From Minisyncoccota bacterium (GTDB lineage Bacteria; Patescibacteriota; Minisyncoccia; Minisyncoccales; Minisyncoccaceae), in the NCBI GenBank assembly GCA_028692555.1, contig JAQUXE010000004.1, forward strand, positions 1 to 33,414: a stretch of DNA of 33,414 nucleotides, given 5' to 3'. The translations under genes were made by a program, and so were the position numbers. Numbering within the stretch: the stretch's first letter is position 1; every line of letters begins with the position of its first letter. Positions 7,643 through 16,270 of this stretch are shown here, piece after piece. Under the pieces are notes generated by a model. It saw only the letters and a program-made list of their open reading frames with translations, was not told where the DNA came from and ran no database searches.

Positions 7643-8739
7643 TTTAAGTATTCTATTATTTCTTTTGATATTTTTTCGCTAGCATCAAATAAAGAGAACT
7701 CTTTAGCTGCTTGTGACATCTTTTCTCTATCAATTATTTTTAATTTCTCTAATAAGAAATAGCCTGTAAAATTAGGTTCTTCCAAAACTAAGCAAGCACC
7801 ATTTTTAGCATATGCGTATGCATTCTTTGCTTGATGATTTTGTGCTGATTTATTTAATGGAATTAAAACTGATGGCTTGCCAATCGAAGAGACTTCGGAT
7901 ATCATTCCTCCTCCTGCCCTACCAACCACAACATCAGCTAGATTATAAGCACAAGCAATTTCTTTCTCGTCTAAAAAGAAATATGGATGATAGTATTCTA
8001 ATAATTCCTTATTTACCATGGCGATACTTTCGTTTTTGGCTCTATTGATATCCTTCATTCCTGTTTGATGAATTATTTCAAAATCTTTTAATAGTTCTCC
8101 TAAAAATTGAAAAATAACATCATTAATCTTTTCACTTCCCTGAGATCCACCTATAATAAAAATAACATCCTTGCCTCCTTTTAATTTTAAGACATCTTCT
8201 TTGTTCCAGTTAATGATGGACCTTCTTACCGGTCCACCTGTTTGAATCATCTTGCTCTTAACAAAGTATTCTGTAATTTCTGGACTAAAAGATGTAAATA
8301 TCCTCTTAGCAAAACGACCACTAATTTTATTTGATAATCCAGGAGCCACGTCTGATTCATGTATAAAAATAGGAACGCGTAAAAGTAATCCTGAAAAGAT
8401 TACTGGCACTGAACCATAACCACCCTTACTTACAATCAAATCGGGCATAGCAAAAAACATTATTAGAAAAGAATGGATAAAGCCAACGGGAATATTAAAG
8501 AATATATCCACAATATTTGAAATAAATGCTTTGGGAGAAAAGTATCTCCTGATCTTTCCTGAAAAAATATAATTTGTTCTGATCTTTGCTCTGGGCAAAA
8601 AAACACTAGTAGTAAAATCTCTAGGACCAATATACAACATTTCAACGTTAGAATCTTTTTCTCTAATGCTTTCGGCAATCGCTATAATAGGAAAAACATG
8701 CCCACCCGTTCCTCCTCCTGTAAATATTATCTTTGACAT
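7639..8739 (-). CDS. murG: UDP-GlcNAc:lipid I GlcNAc transferase (MurG)
   Basis: MurG adds GlcNAc to lipid I at the inner face of the membrane, producing lipid II. The 366-residue GT-B protein starts with the glycine-rich GGGTGGHVFPIIAIAE, contains SKGGYGSVPVIFSGLLLRVPIFIHESDVAPG around residues 104-134, FIIGGSQGSEKIND around 195-208 and the UDP-GlcNAc-binding ADVVVGRAGGGMISEVSSIGKPSVLIPL near residue 270-297. All are canonical. It sits between ftsW (36 nt upstream) and gltX (4-nt overlap) and has a promoter of its own (8746-8774) with leaderless spacing. Confidence 0.97.
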   Translation of the reverse strand: MSKIIFTGGGTGGHVFPIIAIAESIREKDSNVEMLYIGPRDFTTSVFLPRAKIRTNYIFSGKIRRYFSPKAFISNIVDIFFNIPVGFIHSFLIMFFAMPDLIVSKGGYGSVPVIFSGLLLRVPIFIHESDVAPGLSNKISGRFAKRIFTSFSPEITEYFVKSKMIQTGGPVRRSIINWNKEDVLKLKGGKDVIFIIGGSQGSEKINDVIFQFLGELLKDFEIIHQTGMKDINRAKNESIAMVNKELLEYYHPYFFLDEKEIACAYNLADVVVGRAGGGMISEVSSIGKPSVLIPLNKSAQNHQAKNAYAYAKNGACLVLEEPNFTGYFLLEKLKIIDREKMSQAAKEFSLFDASEKISKEIIEYLK

Positions 8740-8745
8740 ATATAT

Positions 8746-8774
8746 AATATATGCTTTTTTAGCAATTTAAACAA
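8746..8774 (-). promoter_or_regulatory. Predicted murG promoter, leaderless spacing
   Basis: On the minus strand TTGTTT (8769-8774), 17 bases, TATATT (8746-8751), then 6 bases to the murG ATG. It fills the short gap between the ftsW stop and murG. Confidence 0.5.
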
Positions 8775-8775
8775 G

Positions 8776-9849
8776 TTATTTCCTAGATATATTCAATAAT
8801 AATCCACACGCTATTAATTCAGCAATTAAATGCGTTCCTCCATAACTAATAAATGGCAAAGGTATTCCTGTTAAAGGAAAAACTCCTGTCATTGCTCCGA
8901 TATTAACAAATGTTTGAACAATTATCCAACAACCAATCCCTATAGCCATCAATTTCAAATACTGATTACTAGACCTTTTTGCCACAACCATTACCCTAAA
9001 GAAAAAAACCAAGAATAGAATTATTAGTAAAGAAACTCCAATAAAGCCGATCTCTTCTGCGAGAATTGTAAAAATAGAATCAGATATTGACTGAGGAACA
9101 AAACCAAACTTCTGCATCCCTAAGCCTAATCCAGAACCTAATAGGCCCCCAGAACCAATTGTAATTAAAGATTGATTAATGTGATATCCTGAACCTAAAA
9201 CATCAGTATTAGGATTCAAAAAAGAAAACATTCTTTGCATCCTATATGGAGATAAGATTATCAATGTAATAAAACCTGCGGCAGCACCACAAACTGTTAG
9301 TAATGTTTGCTTGATCGGAGTTTTAGAACAAAAGAACATTGCTAAAGCTGTTGCGAAAATTACAAAAAGAGTCCCTGTGTCTTTTTGAAAAATTAATATC
9401 GAACAAATTAAAGCTAGTACGGTAATAAAGGCAAAGAACTTTTTCCTATTTTTCTCATCATCTAATATTGTTGCTAAATAGAAAATAGCTGATAACTTTA
9501 AAAATTCTGATGGTTGCACACTAGTAAATCCCAAATTTAACCACCTAGTTGCACCAAACTCTGTTTTTGAAAGTCCTGGAACGAAAACTAAAAGCATCAA
9601 TATGATAGAAAAAACAAAAACAATAAAACTAAGCTTTTTAACTTTATTGAGTGACACCTTGAATGCAATAAAACCAAGAATTAATCCAGGAAGTAATCCA
9701 AAAAGAATCTGATGGAACAAGTAATGAGTGGCATTACCTGTTAACTTTAAAGATAATGGAATTGATGCAGTCGCTAAAGCCAAAAAACCCACTACTAAAA
9801 GTGATATAATTGTAATTAAAAGGAAAACATCAACTTTTTGCTTTTTCAT
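8776..9849 (-). CDS. ftsW: SEDS-family peptidoglycan glycosyltransferase, FtsW type
   Basis: A polytopic membrane protein of 357 residues with about ten hydrophobic segments, typical of FtsW/RodA/SpoVE, the enzymes that polymerise lipid II. Family motifs seen are GATRWLNLGFTSVQPSEFLKLSAIFYLA (residues about 99-127), GSGGLLGSGLGLGMQKFGFVPQSISDSIF with ILAEEIGFIG (about 231-270), and the C-terminal GIPLPFISYGGTHLIAELIACGLLLNI. The position between murD and murG matches the dcw cluster order murD-ftsW-murG, which favours FtsW over RodA. It overlaps the end of murD by 20 nt. A partner class B PBP is not in the window. Confidence 0.93.
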   Translation of the reverse strand: MKKQKVDVFLLITIISLLVVGFLALATASIPLSLKLTGNATHYLFHQILFGLLPGLILGFIAFKVSLNKVKKLSFIVFVFSIILMLLVFVPGLSKTEFGATRWLNLGFTSVQPSEFLKLSAIFYLATILDDEKNRKKFFAFITVLALICSILIFQKDTGTLFVIFATALAMFFCSKTPIKQTLLTVCGAAAGFITLIILSPYRMQRMFSFLNPNTDVLGSGYHINQSLITIGSGGLLGSGLGLGMQKFGFVPQSISDSIFTILAEEIGFIGVSLLIILFLVFFFRVMVVAKRSSNQYLKLMAIGIGCWIIVQTFVNIGAMTGVFPLTGIPLPFISYGGTHLIAELIACGLLLNISRK

Positions 9850-11071
9850 TTACATACCCCTTAAATAGATCTCCTCTTTCTTTATAATCTTTAAAAAGAT
9901 TAAAGCTTGGTGAAGCTGGAGATAATAAGCATATTCTTCCCTTTGTTGTATGTTTGTATGCCAAATCAACAGCATCTTCCATATTATCAACCTTATATAT
10001 TCTAGATCTAATATTTCTAACTATCTTTTCTCCCGAATCAGGGAAAGCAATAATGTTCTTTATGTTACTTTTTTTAATTCTTTTAACTAGTTTATCATAT
10101 TTGATTCCCCTGTCTAACCCACCAAGAATAATTGTTTCCACATCATCTCCCAAGGAATCAATTGCATAAACAGCTGCTTCTGGTATGGTTGCTATAGAAT
10201 CATCATAAAATCTAATTCCCTTAAATTCACCAACGAATTCTAATCGATGAGGCAGCCTTTTGTAATTATTTAATGCTTTTATTATTTCTTTTTCTGGAAT
10301 GTTTAATAATTTGACTACATTCAAAACAGCAATTAAATTATCTATGTGTGTAATTTCCAAGAACTGCTGATTATCTTTTAAAAAATTGGCAAAATCTTTA
10401 ATATTAATTTCTATTTTGTTTGCTTTTGTTTTTGGATCTATTTCTGGATTAAAAATCAAATAGTCAGATTCGCTTTGATATTTATATATATTCTTTTTAG
10501 CTGAAAAGTATTCTTCAAAATTTTTATAATAATCAAGATGTTCTGGATATATGTTAAGAAAAACTGCAATATGGGGACTTCTCTTAAGATTCATTAGTTG
10601 ATGAGAGGAAAGTTCGCAAACAAAGATGTCATCTGCTTTTGCTTTTGCAAGGAAGCTCAACGATGGTGTTTCAATATTTCCAACTAAGTAAGAGCCCTTA
10701 ATCATTGAATGAAGAAGAGACGCAACGGTACTTTTCCCCTTTGTCCCTGTAATCCCTATTATCTTTGAAGGACAATTATCGAAAAATAATTCTGTTTGGC
10801 TAGTTAGCTTATCTTTATACCTAAAGAACGGAATACCGGGTGATTTAATTATTACATCAAAATCATTTACATTTTTTAAATAATCTTCACCCAAGAAAAG
10901 ATCCATTCCAATAACGGCTTTCTTTGTTTTATTATCAAGTTCTTCTTTTTGATCAGCAATAGCAAATATCTTTTTAGGAAAAACTTTCTTAAGGTAAGCT
11001 AGGGTATCTAGTCCTTCTCTGCCAATTCCTAGGATTAGCACCTTTTTGTTTTCTAGTTCTTTAATCTTCAT
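9830..11071 (-). CDS. murD: UDP-MurNAc-L-Ala:glutamate ligase (MurD; may use L-Glu)
   Basis: A Mur ligase of 413 residues that adds glutamate to UDP-MurNAc-L-Ala. It has the N-terminal Rossmann segment (KKVLILGIGREGLDTLAYL), the P-loop GITGTKGKSTVASLLHSM (about 104-121), the central acidic region VCELSSHQLMNLKRSPHIAVFLNIYPEHLDYY, and the C-terminal FYDDSIATIPEAA and LGGLDRGIKYD. The usual enzyme takes D-Glu; because a MurL-like L-Glu epimerase lies in the neighbouring mur operon, this ligase may load L-Glu instead. That is inference. It begins the murD-ftsW-murG-gltX group and is transcribed from a leaderless-type promoter that overlaps the divergent isomerase promoter. Confidence 0.95.
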   Translation of the reverse strand: MKIKELENKKVLILGIGREGLDTLAYLKKVFPKKIFAIADQKEELDNKTKKAVIGMDLFLGEDYLKNVNDFDVIIKSPGIPFFRYKDKLTSQTELFFDNCPSKIIGITGTKGKSTVASLLHSMIKGSYLVGNIETPSLSFLAKAKADDIFVCELSSHQLMNLKRSPHIAVFLNIYPEHLDYYKNFEEYFSAKKNIYKYQSESDYLIFNPEIDPKTKANKIEINIKDFANFLKDNQQFLEITHIDNLIAVLNVVKLLNIPEKEIIKALNNYKRLPHRLEFVGEFKGIRFYDDSIATIPEAAVYAIDSLGDDVETIILGGLDRGIKYDKLVKRIKKSNIKNIIAFPDSGEKIVRNIRSRIYKVDNMEDAVDLAYKHTTKGRICLLSPASPSFNLFKDYKERGDLFKGYVNEKAKS

Positions 11072-11077
11072 ACTTAT

Positions 11078-11106
11078 AATCTACCACAAACTATGTTATA
11101 CTTCAA
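11078..11106 (-). promoter_or_regulatory. Predicted murD promoter, leaderless spacing
   Basis: On the minus strand TTGAAG (11101-11106), 17 bases, TAGATT (11078-11083), then 6 bases to the murD ATG. The -35 shares bases with the -10 of the divergent isomerase gene, so the two promoters may compete. Confidence 0.5.
11097..11102 (+). promoter_or_regulatory. Predicted -10 of the SIS isomerase gene, leaderless spacing
   Basis: TATACT ends 6 bases before the ATG at 11109. No strong -35 is visible (TTATAA lies 17 bases upstream). Confidence 0.45.
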
Positions 11107-11108
11107 TT

Positions 11109-11975
11109 ATGGAGATAATCAGAAACTTTGAAAAACAATTTAATTACAAGCCGATAATAAAAAATTTTAAGAAATTAAAGAAGTCAAAAGACTTTTTTGT
11201 TGTTGGAATGGGTGGCTCTCATCTAGCCGGTGACATTATTAGAGATATTTTTCCTGATTTAGATATTAAAATTCATTCTGACTATGGGTTACCTAATAAG
11301 ATTAATAAAAAATCATTATTAATTTTAAGCTCTTTTTCTGGAAATACCGAAGAAGTTCTAGACTCTTTAAATTGTGCCCTAAAAGTAGGGATACCTTTAA
11401 TCATTATTTCTTCTGGTGGACAATTAATAGAAATCGCCAAAGCAAAAGAACTTCCATATATTGAATTGCCCGATAAAGAAATTCCACCCAGAATGGCATT
11501 GGGATATAGCATAAAAGCATTGCTTAAGATGGTTAACAAAAAGATTGATTTTAAGTTAGGCAATCAAGAAAATCTTGGGAAAGAAATTAGTAAAAAAATA
11601 AAAGGCACTATTCCCTTAATATATTCATCGAATAAAAATAAATCTGTTGGATATATTTGGAAGATTAACTTTAACGAAAATTCAAAAAATCCAGCGTTTA
11701 ATAATGTCTTTCCAGAACTTAATCACAATGAAATAGAAGGTCTAAACAAAAAAGATTTTTCTTTTATTATTATTGAAGATGATTTAGATCATCCAAGAAT
11801 TAAGTTAAGAATGAAAATATTCAAGAAAAATTACAAAACAATTACAATTAAGGATAATCCAATTAATTTAATAATATTGTCTTTATGGACTTCATATTAT
11901 TTAGCTCTTGAAAATAAAGTTGACCCAATAAATGTTAATTCAATAGAAGCACTTAAGAAAGAACTCTCTCAATAG
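11109..11975 (+). CDS. Bifunctional phosphoglucose/phosphomannose isomerase (SIS domain)
   Basis: A 288-residue sugar isomerase interconverting fructose-6-P with glucose-6-P or mannose-6-P. Signature parts are FVVGMGGSHLAGDIIRDIF and LSSFSGNTEEVLDSL (first SIS half, phosphosugar-binding SSFSGNTEE) and the active-site stretch VFPELNHNEIEGL, which is typical of the archaeal/bacterial PGI/PMI family. I chose the ATG at 11109 because the reading frame upstream overlaps the murD promoter and encodes an unrelated hydrophobic leader, while a -10 lies 6 nt before this ATG. Its 3' end overlaps the end of the convergent GT4 gene by 23 nt. Together with GT4 and GH130 it could feed mannose into glycan synthesis. 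Confidence 0.85.
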   Translation: MEIIRNFEKQFNYKPIIKNFKKLKKSKDFFVVGMGGSHLAGDIIRDIFPDLDIKIHSDYGLPNKINKKSLLILSSFSGNTEEVLDSLNCALKVGIPLIIISSGGQLIEIAKAKELPYIELPDKEIPPRMALGYSIKALLKMVNKKIDFKLGNQENLGKEISKKIKGTIPLIYSSNKNKSVGYIWKINFNENSKNPAFNNVFPELNHNEIEGLNKKDFSFIIIEDDLDHPRIKLRMKIFKKNYKTITIKDNPINLIILSLWTSYYLALENKVDPINVNSIEALKKELSQ

Positions 11976-14019
11976 CTTGCCTAGCTAGCAAATAACAAAG
12001 CGTTGATTCTGCTCCCTGATTAATGTTTAAAGAATTTTTTCCCAATCCATCATAACATCCTCCTGTTGAATCATCATAAACCACTTGACCTAAGTGGTTT
12101 TTTCCTAAAAACCATTCAAAAGCAATAATCGCCCTATCTCTATATTCTTCTTTCTTGGTTATTTCGTAGACATAAATCAATAATTCAACCATTGATGCTG
12201 GATCTTCTGGCTGTTGATCAAAAAGAGCCCTTCTTTTATTCTTCAAAAACCATCCATCCTGACCTATGGGAATATATTTATCCCTGCTAAAAGTTTTACT
12301 TATTAAGAAGTCAACACTTTTTTGAGCCACGTCAAGATATTTCTTTTCTCCTAAATTGGAATAAGCAAACAATAAAGATTCTGGAATTCTACTACTTGAA
12401 TAAGTCAAACAATCTTCAAACCAGTCCCACTCTCTCTTTTTTCCTTGTGTAAATAACTTAACTAAATCATCAGCAAAAACCTTCATTAATTCTTTTTCTT
12501 CTTTTAGTCCCATAATAGCAAAGGCCTTTGCTCTCGGCGATTGAATATTTTTAATATATGATAGCGCCCTATTAAACATCTCTTTTCCTTTTGATGTTTT
12601 TCCTAGTGCCCAAATTACTCTTCCCTGAACATCTTCTGCAATCTCTTCGTTTTCTACAACTCTATCTTTATTAATGTAATTATAAAAACTTCCGTCTTCT
12701 TTCTGATTTTTTTTAATAAAGTTTAAATAAATTTTTACCAGCTTATCTTCTTTTTCATTAACTGCTACTATTAACGCTCTAGCATTATCATCCATAGAAT
12801 AACCATATTCCATATTAGGGATAGTATTATTAGCAAACTGAACTATCCCATAACTATTCGTTAATCTTTTCATATGATTAAGCTTTAATTTAGGATATTC
12901 AACCTTGATTTCCATATATTTTTTGTAAATTTCAATGTGCGACAAAGCAACATTGTCCCAAGTCATAAATCTTGACTCTATGTAAGCATTAATGCCCATT
13001 TGTTTTATTTTCGAAGAATCTCTAATCATTTCAATAATTGCTCTAGATATCTCCTTAGGATCCCTAAAACCAACTAAAATTCCTTTATTCTCTTTGATAA
13101 TATTTTTGGCATAAGACGTACTTGTACTAATTACTGGCTTGCCGCACCCAAGGGCAAAAGATATTGTTCCACTAGCTGACTGTTTTGGATCAAGCATTGG
13201 AGACAAATAGACATCTGTTGCGTTTAAGAAATATTCGATATCTTTAGAGTTCAAATATTTATTATAAAAAGTAATATTCTTCTTAAGTCCCAATCGATCA
13301 ACTTCACTCTTTAGAAAGTTTCTATACTTTTCACCCTCTCTTCTCTTAACTACTGGATGAGTTTCTCCCAAAATAAGATATTTGATATTAGGGAAATACT
13401 TAACAACCTCACTTAATGCTTGAATAAAATACTCTATTCCCTTACCTTCACTAATTAAGCCATATGTTGATAAAACAATATTGTTTTCTAATTTAAGTTC
13501 TTTTTTCTCTTTTTCGCCATTAGATAACGGAACATTGGGTATCCCATGAGGAATATATGAAATTATATTCTTAGAAAGATTATATTCTTCTTCAAGAATC
13601 TTTTTTGACTCAAAATTCATTACTATTATTGCCTTAACTTTCTGAGCAATTTCTTGGACAACTTCTTTTCTCTTTTCTTCTGCTTGAGATAGTACTGTAT
13701 GAAAAGTAATAACTACTGGTTTTTTAATCTCGTTTAAAAAATAAAGAATATGACTACCATATTCTCCACCGAAAATACCAAACTCATGTTGAATATGAAT
13801 TAATTTAATTTCATCATTATTATTTATTTCCCGGGCTACTTTAATATAATCATTAACCTTGCCTTCTCTTATCTCGCCAATAACTTCCTTACCATAACTA
13901 TACTTCTTATCACTCATAGCAATAATTCCCTTGGGGGCATTAATTGAATCAAAAAGATCCCTTGCGAAGGTTGCTATGCCACATTCTCTTGGAACAAAAG
14001 TAGATATAAACACTAACAT
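11953..14019 (-). CDS. GT4-family glycosyltransferase fused to a C-terminal alpha-helical (toroid-like) domain
   Basis: A 688-residue two-part protein. Residues about 1-380 form a GT-B glycosyltransferase: FVPRECGIATFARDLFD at the acceptor side, IQHEFGIFGGEYGSHI near residue 99, and the nucleotide-sugar region STYGLISEGKGIEYFIQAL and SASGTISFALGCGKPVISTS near 285-305. Residues about 385-688 are helical with a (alpha/alpha)6-type pattern: MEYGYSMDDNARALIVAV, KKNQKEDGSFYNYI, ENEEIAEDVQGRVIWAL and ASMVELLIYVYEI, reminiscent of glycoside hydrolase-like or cellobiose epimerase-like toroids. The gene overlaps GH130 by 7 nt, so both very likely act on the same glycan, probably mannose-containing. 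Sugar specificity cannot be read from the sequence. Confidence 0.85.
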   Translation of the reverse strand: MLVFISTFVPRECGIATFARDLFDSINAPKGIIAMSDKKYSYGKEVIGEIREGKVNDYIKVAREINNNDEIKLIHIQHEFGIFGGEYGSHILYFLNEIKKPVVITFHTVLSQAEEKRKEVVQEIAQKVKAIIVMNFESKKILEEEYNLSKNIISYIPHGIPNVPLSNGEKEKKELKLENNIVLSTYGLISEGKGIEYFIQALSEVVKYFPNIKYLILGETHPVVKRREGEKYRNFLKSEVDRLGLKKNITFYNKYLNSKDIEYFLNATDVYLSPMLDPKQSASGTISFALGCGKPVISTSTSYAKNIIKENKGILVGFRDPKEISRAIIEMIRDSSKIKQMGINAYIESRFMTWDNVALSHIEIYKKYMEIKVEYPKLKLNHMKRLTNSYGIVQFANNTIPNMEYGYSMDDNARALIVAVNEKEDKLVKIYLNFIKKNQKEDGSFYNYINKDRVVENEEIAEDVQGRVIWALGKTSKGKEMFNRALSYIKNIQSPRAKAFAIMGLKEEKELMKVFADDLVKLFTQGKKREWDWFEDCLTYSSSRIPESLLFAYSNLGEKKYLDVAQKSVDFLISKTFSRDKYIPIGQDGWFLKNKRRALFDQQPEDPASMVELLIYVYEITKKEEYRDRAIIAFEWFLGKNHLGQVVYDDSTGGCYDGLGKNSLNINQGAESTLCYLLARQAIERVLS

Positions 14020-14987
14020 AGTTTTTTAAGTAATTCTTTTAAACTTAACTCTGCGACTCCAATTCTCTTATCAGCTGCACCATAATAAATACACAGCCTA
14101 TCATCAAAAATAGCTGCTCCTGTAGCAAAAACAACATTAGAAACAACTCCTTCTTTTTCCCACTTTTCTGTTGGTGAGAACAATGGCTCTTTTAATCGTG
14201 ATATTACTTTTAATGGATTATTAAGATCAAGTAGTGCAACAGAAGTATGATAAACTCTATTACTATCAACAGAATGGAAGATTATCAACCATCCATAAGG
14301 TGTCTTAATTGGAGGACATCCTCCGCCAACATGTCTACCTTCAAGACAATCGAGAACTACTGATTCGTTTATTCTTCTAAGATAATTACTCCAAAAATCA
14401 TTATTAATTTCATCAAAGCTGTTAAATGAAATAATCTGTATTTCTGGAAGAATACGAATCATCATATAGAATTTGCCATTAATTTTTTCTGGAAACAAAA
14501 AAACATCTTTAGACCAAAACAAAACATCTTCTCCAACATTTTTAATATATAAATTTGCTTGATCTATATACCTTTGAGGAGCAATCATTAATTCTTTTGC
14601 TTCACTATATTTAATAATTGGTGTAATAATTCCTTTCTTTTCGATATTAAAAAGATTATCTCCTGTTGCATATGCGGTAACAGCATTCTTACCATTATAG
14701 GCAACATAAAAGATATAAAAAGTATCATCAACTTTAACAATTCTAGCATCTTCAACTCCATGGCGCTCATATTCAAAATCTCTTTTTATTATCGGCTCAT
14801 TCCACCTTTCAATAACTTCATTATTTTTATTAAGCTTGGCATAACCAATAGAAGAATTCATCGTTGAACTGATTGCTCTATAAAACATATGTACAAAATC
14901 ACCCTCTTGATAACATCCAGGATTAAAAACTCCGTTTATTTCAAATTCATTATTCGTTTTTTCTAGTAGTAGTCTCTTATTAATCAT
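14013..14987 (-). CDS. GH130-family beta-mannoside phosphorylase/hydrolase
   Basis: A 324-residue five-bladed propeller enzyme of the GH130 family, which phosphorolyses or hydrolyses beta-mannosides. Seen are HGVEDARIVKVDDTFYIFYVAY (about residues 72-93, with the Asp of GVEDARI, the expected general acid), IAPQRYIDQANLYI, GRHVGGGCPPIKTPYGWLIIFH (about 216-238) and the end motif SNVVFATGAAIFDDRLCIYYGAADKRIGVA. Phosphorylases and hydrolases in the family differ in the phosphate-binding residues, which I cannot resolve by eye. It overlaps the upstream MurL-like gene by 4 nt and the downstream GT4 gene by 7 nt, linking it to a mannoside-building or -recycling step. Confidence 0.85.
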   Translation of the reverse strand: MINKRLLLEKTNNEFEINGVFNPGCYQEGDFVHMFYRAISSTMNSSIGYAKLNKNNEVIERWNEPIIKRDFEYERHGVEDARIVKVDDTFYIFYVAYNGKNAVTAYATGDNLFNIEKKGIITPIIKYSEAKELMIAPQRYIDQANLYIKNVGEDVLFWSKDVFLFPEKINGKFYMMIRILPEIQIISFNSFDEINNDFWSNYLRRINESVVLDCLEGRHVGGGCPPIKTPYGWLIIFHSVDSNRVYHTSVALLDLNNPLKVISRLKEPLFSPTEKWEKEGVVSNVVFATGAAIFDDRLCIYYGAADKRIGVAELSLKELLKKLC

Positions 14988-16270
14988 AATTTGAATTCTT
15001 TAGGTATAAAATTCTTGGTATTCCAATGATCCATAACTTCTGACGCCATCTTTTCCCAGTTCTTATGTTTAGGTAATATATTCTTTTCAAAATATTTTAT
15101 CATAAAAGAATTTTCTCCTTTCTTGTATCCTAAATAAAGAGCGACTAAAACTTCTTTCCTCGTACCAACACATTCAAAGGGCTTTACTTTCTTTTCTCCT
15201 GTTAATTCTTTTAATATTGGTAATAAACTTTTGTTCTCAAACAAATCTTCTTTAAAAATAGATAACAATTCTTCTTTAGTTAAAAAAGGATAAAGTATTA
15301 AATAAACAAAAAGGCATTTTGAGCAGTTATTACACCACCTCCCAGTCTTCTTTTTTGTTCCTGATTTTGTTTTACTTGCCTCATTACAACTCAAAAATAT
15401 TTTATGATAATTTTTCATATGAGAAAAAATTAATCCAATTTGTATTTCATAAAGCATTCTCAAAGCACTAAAATATTCTATGTTTTCTATTAAATAGGAA
15501 GAGCAATATTTTCTAAAATCTTTTTCAAATTCGTATGTTTTTGAATATTGATGATTTATTTTTCTCCCAAGCCAAACAACATTTTCTTCATTAGCACTGT
15601 CTTCGTTAGAAAAAACAATATATTTTTTATTAAATAAATAAGAAACTAGAACAGATAAAAAGGATAAATATGCTACAAAAGGAGTGTGTCCATTATAATA
15701 TCCTTTTTTATTCATTTCCAAGAGCTTCTTTTCAATTTTTCTTCTAGCAATTATTAATTCTTTATTGCCAACCATTTTTAAAATTACTTTATCAGGATTA
15801 AGAGCAAGACAAGTTGGATTTTTATCCTTAAAAATATTAAGAGTTACTGCAGAGTCCTTGCCACCACCAACGGGGATAATTATTTTTTTACCAGTAACCC
15901 TGCCCTTCTTAAAGTCACCTTCACCCTCAGAGATAATTTTAATTGACTGTTTTTTAATCTTATTTTCATAAAAAAACTGACCCATTCCATTAATCAATAA
16001 TTTTTCCCACCAAAATATCTGACTTTTATTTAATTTTCCTGCCCTAACAATAATTTGAGGATAACAAGTTGCTTTCCAATAAGAAAACATTTCTATCATT
16101 CCCAAATTAAAAACTAGATTGTCTATTACTTTTTTGTTTTTTCCTTTTATGGAAACATTTTCAACAACAATCTTTGGTGTAAATTTAACATCATCAACCG
16201 TAAATAAAAATGATATATGAAGATTTTTACCTACTATCTTGTAAGAATATTTTTCGTAATAAAATTTCAT
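14984..16270 (-). CDS. murL: MurL-like UDP-MurNAc-L-Ala-L-Glu epimerase (PP-loop protein)
   Basis: A 428-residue protein combining an N-terminal beta-rich domain (FTPKIVVENVSIKG; LGMIEMFSYWKATCYPQIIV; WWEKLLINGMGQFFYENKI) with a PP-loop ATP pyrophosphatase core, IIPVGGGKDSAVTLNIF around residues 131-147, and a C-terminal Cys cluster (WCNNCSKCLF). This layout matches MurL, first described in Xanthomonas, which adenylates and epimerises the terminal L-Glu of UDP-MurNAc-L-Ala-L-Glu to D-Glu, replacing MurI racemase. The gene sits directly after mraY (4-nt overlap). The assignment comes from recognition of this domain order plus context, not from an alignment; a tRNA-modifying or other PP-loop enzyme is the main alternative. 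Confidence 0.72.
   Translation of the reverse strand: MKFYYEKYSYKIVGKNLHISFLFTVDDVKFTPKIVVENVSIKGKNKKVIDNLVFNLGMIEMFSYWKATCYPQIIVRAGKLNKSQIFWWEKLLINGMGQFFYENKIKKQSIKIISEGEGDFKKGRVTGKKIIIPVGGGKDSAVTLNIFKDKNPTCLALNPDKVILKMVGNKELIIARRKIEKKLLEMNKKGYYNGHTPFVAYLSFLSVLVSYLFNKKYIVFSNEDSANEENVVWLGRKINHQYSKTYEFEKDFRKYCSSYLIENIEYFSALRMLYEIQIGLIFSHMKNYHKIFLSCNEASKTKSGTKKKTGRWCNNCSKCLFVYLILYPFLTKEELLSIFKEDLFENKSLLPILKELTGEKKVKPFECVGTRKEVLVALYLGYKKGENSFMIKYFEKNILPKHKNWEKMASEVMDHWNTKNFIPKEFKL

Noticed and set aside
8463-8678. 71-codon open frame on the minus strand inside murG
   Set aside because: It is a shifted frame within a clearly conserved MurG.
11046-11108. Longer N-terminus of the SIS isomerase
   Set aside because: The extra 21 residues overlap the murD start and promoter, have no family similarity, and a -10 lies 6 nt before the ATG at 11109.
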